Assembly: GCA_007123575.1 (NCBI GenBank) | Contig: SKKV01000055.1 | Location: 1 to 29,931 of the forward strand | Reading direction: 5' to 3' | Source of the DNA: Wenzhouxiangella sp. | GTDB taxonomy: Bacteria; Pseudomonadota; Gammaproteobacteria; Xanthomonadales; Wenzhouxiangellaceae | Length of the DNA: 29,931 bases | Shown here: piece by piece, positions 8,187 to 15,275 of the stretch | How the letters are laid out: every line of letters begins with the position of its first letter | Position numbering within the stretch: the stretch's first letter is position 1 | Notes under the pieces: model-generated | The model's database searches: none | The model's input: the letters and a program-made list of their open reading frames with translations, nothing else | What the model was told of the DNA's origin: nothing | Translations under genes and position numbers: made by a program

Positions 8187-8962
8187 GCCAGCCGGGTTTG
8201 CTCAGCTTGCCGTCAGCAGCTTTTGGAGTTGGCCAGGTCTGGCACCGCCGCCGCGGCCCGCGAGATCATGCCTTTCGCTATCGCCTCTACTACAGCCTGC
8301 TGGACGTCGACCAACTGGACACCATCTTTGCCCGTTCGCGGCTCTGGTCAATGGGCCATTTCAACCTGGTCAGTTTTCGCCGCAGCGATTACCTGGCGCC
8401 CGCCGATCAGCCGTTGGCCGATGCGGTGCGCGACCGCGTAGCGCAACAAACCGGCATGCGACCAAGCGGCAGGGTGCTGCTGCTAAGCCATCTCAGGCAA
8501 TGGGGTTGCAGCTTCAACCCGGTGACCTTTTATCTTTGCCTGAACGGGGATTCGCTCGAGGCCATTGTCGCAGAAGTTCACAACACGCCCTGGGGCGAGC
8601 GTCATGCCTACGTGCTGGAATGCCGGGGCATGGATGGTCCAAGCTATCGATTCCGGTTCCCCAAGGCTTTTCACGTGTCTCCATTCCTGCCTATGCAAAT
8701 GGACTACGACTGGCGCTTCACCATCGAAGCCGATGCGATTGTTGTTCACATGCTGGTGACCGCCGACCACTCAAAATGTTTTGAGGCTGGCATGAGGCTG
8801 GCTTTGGAGCCAATGACTGCTTCTGGCATGAGGCGCATGCCGCTGACCTTTCCGCTGATGACGCTCAAGGTGGTGGCCGGAATCTACTGGCAGGCCATGC
8901 GTTTGTGGCTGAAGAAAACCCCGTTTTACGCCCACCCAGACAAGGAGCACGAGCGCGCATGA
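8183..8962 (+). CDS. DUF1365 family protein
   Basis: 259 residues. It has the family's hallmark stretches: VWHRRRGPRDHAFRYRLYY near the N-terminus, then LSHLRQWGCSFNPVTFYLC and AEVHNTPWGERHAYV in the middle. DUF1365 has no proven biochemical role that I know of, but it almost always accompanies CFA-type methyltransferases and COG2907 flavoproteins. The start overlaps the flavoprotein stop (ATGA) and the stop overlaps the next ATG. A role in modifying or presenting acyl chains together with the neighbouring enzymes is inferred from context. Confidence 0.9.
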   Translation: MSQPGLLSLPSAAFGVGQVWHRRRGPRDHAFRYRLYYSLLDVDQLDTIFARSRLWSMGHFNLVSFRRSDYLAPADQPLADAVRDRVAQQTGMRPSGRVLLLSHLRQWGCSFNPVTFYLCLNGDSLEAIVAEVHNTPWGERHAYVLECRGMDGPSYRFRFPKAFHVSPFLPMQMDYDWRFTIEADAIVVHMLVTADHSKCFEAGMRLALEPMTASGMRRMPLTFPLMTLKVVAGIYWQAMRLWLKKTPFYAHPDKEHERA

Positions 8963-10224
8963 ATTCCGCCACCAAGAGCATGCTTCGGCCCGACCAGTCG
9001 CGCGGCGTGGCGCTCGATCGCTGGCTGCGTGGACAGGTGCTCAAACGACTGAGCGAATTTGTCCATGGCCAGATCACGATCAAGGATGGCGACGGCGAAT
9101 ATCGCCTGGGGCAAGGCGAGGATCCGTGTGCCACCCTAGAGGTCAGCAATATGCGCTTCTGGCGCATGCTGGCCACCGGCGGCAGCGTCGGCGCTGCCGA
9201 AGCCTACATGGCTGGCTTCTGGGACAGCAGCGATCTTGTCGCCGTGGTCCAGGTGCTGGCGCGCAATCGTGACGCACTTAACCAGGTTGACGAGGGCGGG
9301 GCACGGCTGAGCGGCCTCGTTTTGAAGCTATGGCATGGCTTCAACCGCAACAGCCTGAAAGGAAGTCGCCGCAATATTTCGGCGCATTACGATCTGGGCA
9401 ACGAATTTTTCGCCGCCTGGCTGGATCAGCGCATGCAGTATTCAAGCGCCTTGTTCGAGAACCCTGGCGACAGCCTCGAACAGGCTCAGCGCAACAAGCT
9501 CGACCGCATTTGCCGGAAACTTAAACTCCGCGCCGATGATCATCTGCTGGAGATCGGAACCGGCTGGGGCGGTTTGGCGATTCATGCGGCCCGCGAATAC
9601 GGTTGCCGCGTGACGACCACGACCATTTCGCGTGAGCAGTACGACTGCGCCTGCGAGCAAGTAGAAAAGGCAGGTTTAAGCGATCGGGTCAACCTGCTGC
9701 TGAAGGATTACCGAGATCTCGAAGGCACCTATGACAAGCTGGTGTCTGTGGAAATGATCGAGGCCGTTGGTCACCACTACCTCGATACCTATTTCAAGCG
9801 CATTGACGAGCTGCTCAAGCCCGACGGACTGGCCCTGATTCAAGCTATCACCATTGAGGATTTCCGTTACGAGCGGGCCTTGAAGAGCGTCGATTTCATC
9901 AAGCGCTATATTTTTCCAGGCAGCTTCATCCCGTCTGTCAGCGCCATTAGCAGCGCGATGGCCCGGGCCTCCCGCCTCGGGCTGATCGAATTGGCCGATT
10001 TTGGCTTCAGCTATGCAATGACCCTGAAGGCTTGGCGAGAGCGTTTTGAAGCCTCCTGGAAAGATATTGCAAAAATGGGATTTGATGAGACCTTCCGGCG
10101 GCGTTGGCGCTTCTACCTGGCTTACTGCGAAGGTGGCTTCCGCGAACGTGCCATCAGCGATATTCATCTGCTTCTGGCTGGCCCTGAATGGCGCCCTGAA
10201 CGGCCTACCGGCCTCACGGCTTGA
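8959..10224 (+). CDS. cfa: cyclopropane-fatty-acyl-phospholipid synthase family methyltransferase (first of two)
   Basis: 421 residues, a full-length CFA synthase. The N-terminal domain (to about 135) is followed by the SAM-dependent catalytic domain: ISAHYDLGNEFFAAWLD, MQYSSALF, the SAM-binding LLEIGTGWGG (196-205) and VSVEMIEAVGHHY (262-274, including a conserved Glu). Classical family members methylenate the double bond of unsaturated phospholipid acyl chains; relatives add a mid-chain methyl group instead. The ATG at 8959 is preferred to upstream codons because it overlaps the DUF1365 stop in an ATGA and follows an AAGGAG site. Cyclopropanation and methylation cannot be told apart without testing. 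Confidence 0.92.
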   Translation: MNSATKSMLRPDQSRGVALDRWLRGQVLKRLSEFVHGQITIKDGDGEYRLGQGEDPCATLEVSNMRFWRMLATGGSVGAAEAYMAGFWDSSDLVAVVQVLARNRDALNQVDEGGARLSGLVLKLWHGFNRNSLKGSRRNISAHYDLGNEFFAAWLDQRMQYSSALFENPGDSLEQAQRNKLDRICRKLKLRADDHLLEIGTGWGGLAIHAAREYGCRVTTTTISREQYDCACEQVEKAGLSDRVNLLLKDYRDLEGTYDKLVSVEMIEAVGHHYLDTYFKRIDELLKPDGLALIQAITIEDFRYERALKSVDFIKRYIFPGSFIPSVSAISSAMARASRLGLIELADFGFSYAMTLKAWRERFEASWKDIAKMGFDETFRRRWRFYLAYCEGGFRERAISDIHLLLAGPEWRPERPTGLTA

Positions 10225-10226
10225 AT

Positions 10227-10787
10227 ATGTTGAACCCTGGATTTGTTGTCAACCAAGGCTTGTTTCAGCTTAGCTGGCCGGCCTGTGTGATCGGGGCGGC
10301 TTATGGTTGGTTGTGGGGCGGCCTGATCGTGGTAGCTGCCCTTGCGTTATGGCAGCTACACCCGGCCAATCGTCATCACCTGGATGTACCGATGGTTGCG
10401 ATTTGTTTGTTTTTGGGGCTGGCGCTTGATACCGCTTGGATTCAGCTCGGCCTGCTTCAGTTTGCAAGTGCGTGGCCCTGGCCAAGTGTGGCTCCCGGGT
10501 GGATCATGCTGCTGTGGCTGGCCCTGGCTCTGGTAATCAATCATTCCATGGGCGCTTTCAAGCATCGTCTGTGGTTGTTGGCCGTGCTGGGCGGTATCGG
10601 TTCGCCCATGTCATATTACGCTGGATCGCGTTTTGGTGCGGTTGAATGGCTGGCTCCAGCCTGGCAAGTCGCTTTAGCAACGGGTTTGAGTTGGGCTATC
10701 GTCTTGCCCCTGTTGTTCTGGCTGGCGAAGCGCTATGAACGTATCTCGATGACAACCCCCGGCCCTGCAGGAGAGCAGTCCCCGTGA
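10227..10787 (+). CDS. DUF2878 family membrane protein
   Basis: 186 residues from the ATG at 10227; a TTG at 10221 overlapping the upstream stop would add two residues. It is mostly hydrophobic with about five or six membrane segments and small polar loops (RHHLDVP, AGSRFGAVEW, LAKRYERIS). The NQGLFQLSWPACVIGAA opening and the MGAFKHRLWL stretch resemble DUF2878, a family found in the same operons as DUF1365 and CFA-like enzymes. No catalytic motif is visible. A transport or scaffolding role for lipid modification is only a contextual guess. Confidence 0.82.
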   Translation: MLNPGFVVNQGLFQLSWPACVIGAAYGWLWGGLIVVAALALWQLHPANRHHLDVPMVAICLFLGLALDTAWIQLGLLQFASAWPWPSVAPGWIMLLWLALALVINHSMGAFKHRLWLLAVLGGIGSPMSYYAGSRFGAVEWLAPAWQVALATGLSWAIVLPLLFWLAKRYERISMTTPGPAGEQSP

Positions 10788-11809
10788 GCATGATCAGTTT
10801 GGCCGAGCGTGGCTTGGCGCCGGATTTCCTGATTCGAATCGGCATTCGACAGCTGCTCAAGCGTAGGTTGCGTGATGAGTTTGACCGCGACCCGGAACGT
10901 CGAGCGCAGCAAACCCAGCGCTTGATCAATGAGCTGGCCCAGTCAGACATAGCGATCGAAACCGACGCGGCCAATGAGCAGCATTACGAAGTCCCGGCCA
11001 GTTTTTACCAGTTGGTGCTGGGTCAGCATCTGAAATACTCCAGCGCCCTTTGGCGGCAGGAGACCAATTGCCTCGATGAGGCCGAGGCAGCGATGCTGAC
11101 CGCGTCCTGCAAGCAGGCGGAGCTGGACAACGGTCAGCGGATTCTCGAGCTGGGCTGCGGTTGGGGCTCGCTGACCTTGTGGATGGCTACCCATTACCCG
11201 GAAAGTGAAATCACAGCGGTGTCGAACTCGGCATCACAGCGTGCCTGGATCGAATCACGCGCCTTGGATCTCGGCCTGCACAATTTGCGAGTCATCACCT
11301 GTGATGTTAATGAACTGGAGCTCCACGAGCGCTTCGACCGCGTCGTGTCGGTGGAAATGTTCGAGCATGTGCGCAATTATCGCGAATTGTTGAAACGCGT
11401 TGGTGGCTGGCTGAAGCCGGACGGCAAGCTGTTTGTCCACATTTTCTGCCATCGATATCTTGCCTATCCCTTCGAGTCTGAAGGGGAAGGGAACTGGATG
11501 GGGCGGTATTTTTTTACCGGTGGCTTGATGCCAGCTGCCGATACACTCCTGCACTTCCAGGATGATGTCGTTCTGGAAAATCGCAAACTGTATTCGGGCC
11601 AGCATTATGCGAAAACAGCTCGCGCCTGGCTTGATAATGTTGATCGCCGCAGTGCCAGCGTGCGCCAGGTTATGGCCGAAGCCTATGGCGACCAGGGCGA
11701 TATGTGGCTGCAGCGCTGGCGCATGTTTTTCATGGCCTGTGAAGAGCTTTTCGCTTACGATGGTGGCAATGCCTGGCTTGTGGCCCACTATCGATTTCGC
11801 CGCCGCTGA
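10784..11809 (+). CDS. second CFA-family SAM-dependent methyltransferase (short, divergent)
   Basis: 341 residues, lacking the full N-terminal domain of classical CFA synthases. Motifs are NEQHYEVPASFYQLVLG, LKYSSALW, the SAM loop ILELGCGWGSL (120-130) and RVVSVEMFEHVRNYRELL. The LKPDGKLFVHIFCHR stretch recalls the branch that contains plant coclaurine N-methyltransferase-like proteins more than classical CFA synthases. The GTG at 10784 is chosen because it overlaps the DUF2878 stop (GTGA) and lies 10 bases after AGGAG; an ATG at 10790 is possible. It is not a simple duplicate of the upstream cfa, so a second, different alkylation is suggested. The substrate is unknown. Confidence 0.9.
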   Translation: MSMISLAERGLAPDFLIRIGIRQLLKRRLRDEFDRDPERRAQQTQRLINELAQSDIAIETDAANEQHYEVPASFYQLVLGQHLKYSSALWRQETNCLDEAEAAMLTASCKQAELDNGQRILELGCGWGSLTLWMATHYPESEITAVSNSASQRAWIESRALDLGLHNLRVITCDVNELELHERFDRVVSVEMFEHVRNYRELLKRVGGWLKPDGKLFVHIFCHRYLAYPFESEGEGNWMGRYFFTGGLMPAADTLLHFQDDVVLENRKLYSGQHYAKTARAWLDNVDRRSASVRQVMAEAYGDQGDMWLQRWRMFFMACEELFAYDGGNAWLVAHYRFRRR

Positions 11810-11815
11810 TTGGAA

Positions 11816-13162
11816 ATGGACCTGAGCAACACCGTTCTCAAGGGTGGACTGAACACCAAGCTGGTTCGGGTTTTTGTCCTTCAGGTTCTCGCCATCAGCG
11901 TTGCAACCATACTCGGCGTCTACGCGGCGGCGATCGTGGTGGAGCGCGTGCTGGTTCAGGAAGCCTTGAATGGCGAAGCGGAGCATTTTTGGGAGAATTT
12001 TCGCGAGGACGGCGACTTCCCGCTGCCCAACACCAATAATCTACGCGGCTATATGGCCCGTCGCAGCGATTTCTCCGGTGTGCCGGCGTGGCTGGTCGAT
12101 CAGCCTCCTGGGTTTCACCGGGTGCGCGAGGGACCTGATTCCGAGCCTGTTGTTCATGTCTCCGATCACGGGGGGAACCGTCTTTACCTGGTTTTTGATG
12201 AGGTCCAGGTATCGGCGCTTGCCTTTTATTTCGGCATTGCCCCGCTAACGGCGGTTCTGCTGCTTATCTACCTGCTGACCTGGCTTGGTTACTTGATGTC
12301 TCGGCGGGCCGTGTCGACCGTCGTTCAGTTGGCGGACCAAGTGCGTGACTATGACTTCCAGTCAGGCGGGTTCGAGCGCTTTTCGCTCGATCAGTTCGGC
12401 GATACCACCGACGCGGAAGTCCTCACCTTGATCAATGCGTTCAACCAATTCATTCGCCGTATGGAGTCCTTTATCCAGCGGGAGCGCAACTTCACCCGTA
12501 ACGCCAGCCATGAGCTCCGGACCCCGCTGGCGGTGGTCAAGGCAAACTTGGAGCTGCTGGAGAAATTCGACGATCCGGCCAAGCGCAAGCGCATTCTCGA
12601 TCGCATGTCGCGCACGGTGCGTGATATGGAGTCGCTGGTCGAAACCCTGTTGATTCTGGCGCGAGAGACCGAATCGAAGCTGTCGTGGTCGTCGGTTGTG
12701 CTTAACGATTTGCTCGCCGAGCTATTGGAGCAAGTTGAACGGGCCGTGCCGCGCGAGAACGTCAAGACTTCCATTGAAGCCACTGGGCTCGTCGAGGTGG
12801 ATGCGCCCGAACGGGTGTTGGCCATTGTCTTTACCAACCTCCTGCGCAATGCGCTGACGTACACGGAATCGGGCAGGGTCGGAGTGCTGATTGATCGCGA
12901 AGGGGTATTGATCAAGGACACCGGCTGCGGAATGAGCGAGGCCGACTTGGAGCGAATGTTCGAACCTTTTTATCGCGGTCATGATCGCAGCAACGAAGGC
13001 TACGGTCTGGGGCTCGCCATAGTCAGGCGTTTATGCAACCGTTTCAACTGGCATTTGCAAGCCGACAGCGAGCTTGGCGTGGGAACCGAAATCCGAGTGC
13101 GTTTTTCGAAGGTGAAGTTTCAACGTTTCGCCAAAAAAATCCGTGACGTCGGTCTATCATGA
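11816..13162 (+). CDS. membrane sensor histidine kinase without adjacent response regulator
   Basis: 448 residues from the ATG at 11816; a TTG at 11810 is an alternative. Topology is TM1 (about 16-44), a periplasmic sensor of about 90 residues (45-133), TM2 (about 134-160), a HAMP-like linker, then a complete kinase. The H-box NASHELRTPLA has His232, the N-box is NLLRNALTYT, G1 is DTGCGM, the F-box is FEPFYRG and G2 is GYGLGLAI. All catalytic boxes are intact. It begins 6 bases after the methyltransferase stop and so belongs to that operon. No response regulator is encoded in the window. It may sense an envelope or lipid state and control this cluster (inference). Confidence 0.95.
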   Translation: MDLSNTVLKGGLNTKLVRVFVLQVLAISVATILGVYAAAIVVERVLVQEALNGEAEHFWENFREDGDFPLPNTNNLRGYMARRSDFSGVPAWLVDQPPGFHRVREGPDSEPVVHVSDHGGNRLYLVFDEVQVSALAFYFGIAPLTAVLLLIYLLTWLGYLMSRRAVSTVVQLADQVRDYDFQSGGFERFSLDQFGDTTDAEVLTLINAFNQFIRRMESFIQRERNFTRNASHELRTPLAVVKANLELLEKFDDPAKRKRILDRMSRTVRDMESLVETLLILARETESKLSWSSVVLNDLLAELLEQVERAVPRENVKTSIEATGLVEVDAPERVLAIVFTNLLRNALTYTESGRVGVLIDREGVLIKDTGCGMSEADLERMFEPFYRGHDRSNEGYGLGLAIVRRLCNRFNWHLQADSELGVGTEIRVRFSKVKFQRFAKKIRDVGLS

Positions 13163-13190
13163 GGCTCCCATCTCTCATGGATGTTGCCAC

Positions 13191-14171
13191 ATGCCTGCTC
13201 ACACCGCCAAGGCCCGCGCTGGCGCCAATATCGCTCTGGTCAAGTATTGGGGTAAGCGCGACGCCAGGCTGAACTTGCCGGCCGCAGGATCTATCTCGAT
13301 CACCTTGTCCGGTCTGGAAACCAACACTCGCTTGCATGCATTGCACGAAGGCGCTGACACAGATGAACTGGTGGTGAATGGCCAATGCTTGCCGGTCGAT
13401 CGGGTCGGAGCGGTGCTCGATTTGACCCGGAAACTCGCTGGCGGCGGCCCTTTCTTCCGGGTCGATAGCGACAACAATTTCCCGACTGGGGCCGGTCTGG
13501 CGTCGTCGGCTTCCGGCTTTGCCGCGTTGGTTACGGCGGCTGACCAAGTGCTCGGTCTGGGGTTGTCCAAATCTCGGTTGTCCGAGCTGGCGCGGCGTGG
13601 CTCAGGATCTGCAGCACGCTCTATCTTTGGCGGATTCGTGGAAATGAAGCCCGGCAATATCGACGACGGCAGGGACGCCGTTGCCGAGCCGCTTGCGAAT
13701 TGCGAGCACTGGCCCTTGAAAGTTGTGGTAGCAATCACTGCGACTGAAGCGAAGTCCGTTTCGTCGACCGATGGCATGAACCGCACCATGCAAACTTCGC
13801 CATACTATCCGACCTGGGTGGCAACGGTGGCTGCAGATCTGGAGCTTGCCCGCAGGGCCATACTGGAGCGAGATTTCGAGCTTCTGGCTGATGTCAGCGA
13901 ATCCAGCGCATTGAAGATGCATGCTTCGGCCCTGGCCGCAAGCCCTGGACTGTTGTACTGGAACCCGGCCACCCTGGCCTGCATGCATGCGGTTCGCGAA
14001 CTACGGGCGGTTGGCTGCGGCGTGTTCTTCACTGTTGATGCCGGCCCGCAGGTCAAAGCGGTATGCCTGCCCGGCGCGTGCGCGCAGGTCGCTGATCGTC
14101 TGGCCGACATTCCCGGTGTGGCAAGAATTCTGATCTGCGGCCTGGGTCCCGGCGCCGAGGTGGTGGTTTGA
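13191..14171 (+). CDS. mvaD: diphosphomevalonate decarboxylase
   Basis: 326 residues, the normal length. It converts mevalonate 5-diphosphate to isopentenyl diphosphate with ATP. Family features are ANIALVKYWGKRD (12-24), LNLPAAGSISITL, the GHMP nucleotide loop TGAGLASSASGF, GSGSAARSIFGGF with Arg143, and FTVDAGPQVKA with Asp283; these match the Arg and Asp catalytic pair of the family. The ATG at 13191 is preferred because its product begins like known decarboxylases; a GTG at 13143 would add 16 residues and overlap the kinase gene. The gap to the kinase stop is 28 bases. A phosphomevalonate decarboxylase is unlikely because the next gene is a phosphomevalonate kinase. Confidence 0.93.
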   Translation: MPAHTAKARAGANIALVKYWGKRDARLNLPAAGSISITLSGLETNTRLHALHEGADTDELVVNGQCLPVDRVGAVLDLTRKLAGGGPFFRVDSDNNFPTGAGLASSASGFAALVTAADQVLGLGLSKSRLSELARRGSGSAARSIFGGFVEMKPGNIDDGRDAVAEPLANCEHWPLKVVVAITATEAKSVSSTDGMNRTMQTSPYYPTWVATVAADLELARRAILERDFELLADVSESSALKMHASALAASPGLLYWNPATLACMHAVRELRAVGCGVFFTVDAGPQVKAVCLPGACAQVADRLADIPGVARILICGLGPGAEVVV

Positions 14172-15244
14172 ATCGTGTATGCGCCAAGGCCCCTGGGAAA
14201 GCCGTTTTACTCGGTGAGTATGCGGTAACCCAGGGAGCACCTGGCCTGGCGTTGGCCGTAGACCGCTGTGCCAAGGTCACCATCACCCCTTGCCAGCGTG
14301 AGGCCTGCAATCTCTCTGCGCCGCAGCTTGGGGTGTCATCGCTGCCGTTTTTGCCACATTCTTCCGGGCAGCTTGACTGGAACGTGGATGCACCCGGCTG
14401 GGAGTCGTTGTCGAGAACAGCATCGTTGTTGAGCCTGCTGCACAAGTTGGCCGTGGCACGGTTTGGTGACCCCGGACCTTACCAGGTCCGCATAGATACC
14501 AGCGAACTTTACCTCAGCCGTGCCGGCGCCTCGGCCAAGCTCGGACTGGGGTCCAGTTCTGCGGTTGCGGTTGCACTTGATGCAGCGCTGCGCTGCCTGT
14601 GTAGTGGCAGCAGTCGTTCAGGGCTGTCTCTGCAGGCGCTCAAGCGGCTGCTCAAACCCTATCGACGAGGCCAGGATGGTCGCGGTAGCGGTATAGATCT
14701 GGCGACTTCACTGTGCGGTGGCATCATTGGGTACCAGTGTCGTGGCGATGAGGTGACGGTTGATCGACTGTCTTTGCCCGCTGATTTTTCCATGATGCTG
14801 GCCTGGACCGGCCGCGAGGCCTCCACTTCTGATCTGCTTGCCGCGTTTGATGCTTGGCGCCAGCGCTACCCGGATAAGGCCAGCCAACTCTTGTCCGGGA
14901 TGCAGGCTTGCTGCGAATCAGCACGGCAGGCCCTGAGCAGGGGCGACAGCGAAGCACTGGTTACACAGTTCTCCGCCTATGGGAAGCTAATGGGTACAAT
15001 GGGCGGCTTGATGGATGCGGAGGTAGTCACGCCAACGATGTCAGAGCTTGATGCGCGTGCTCAGGAACACGGCGTAGCCTGCAAGCCCAGCGGCGCCGGT
15101 GGTGGTGATCTGGTGTTGTTGGTCAGTGCAAATCCTGAAGGTCTGCACGCGCTTCGCCCCTGGCTGGATCGTCGCGGTCTGTACACTTTTGTGCCAGGCA
15201 TCGACAATGACGGAGTTCGCGCCGACTGGTGTGACCTGGCTTGA
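14168..15244 (+). CDS. phosphomevalonate kinase (GHMP family)
   Basis: 358 residues. It phosphorylates 5-phosphomevalonate to the diphosphate that the upstream decarboxylase uses. GHMP motifs are KAPGKAVLLGEYAV (7-20), KLGLGSSSAVAVAL (124-137), GRGSGIDLATSLCGG (with Asp177) and KPSGAGGGDLVLL (306-318). The GEYAV and GSGIDLA forms favour phosphomevalonate kinase over mevalonate kinase. Translation starts at TTG 14168, the only suitable codon, which overlaps the mvaD stop by 4 bases (TTGA). Coupled translation is likely. Specificity is inferred from motifs and from the separate mevalonate kinase domain downstream. Confidence 0.88.
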   Translation: MNRVCAKAPGKAVLLGEYAVTQGAPGLALAVDRCAKVTITPCQREACNLSAPQLGVSSLPFLPHSSGQLDWNVDAPGWESLSRTASLLSLLHKLAVARFGDPGPYQVRIDTSELYLSRAGASAKLGLGSSSAVAVALDAALRCLCSGSSRSGLSLQALKRLLKPYRRGQDGRGSGIDLATSLCGGIIGYQCRGDEVTVDRLSLPADFSMMLAWTGREASTSDLLAAFDAWRQRYPDKASQLLSGMQACCESARQALSRGDSEALVTQFSAYGKLMGTMGGLMDAEVVTPTMSELDARAQEHGVACKPSGAGGGDLVLLVSANPEGLHALRPWLDRRGLYTFVPGIDNDGVRADWCDLA

Positions 15245-15275
15245 ACCCGGGCGCTGCCTGGACTAGACGAGTGGC

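Noticed and set aside
8905..8958. Earlier start for the first CFA-type methyltransferase
   Set aside because: It would overlap DUF1365 by 58 bases with no ribosome site. The ATG at 8959 forms an ATGA junction and follows AAGGAG.
5986..11809. Assigning individual Ufa (furan fatty acid) names to these genes
   Set aside because: Shared families and context are suggestive, but orthology cannot be established without alignment.
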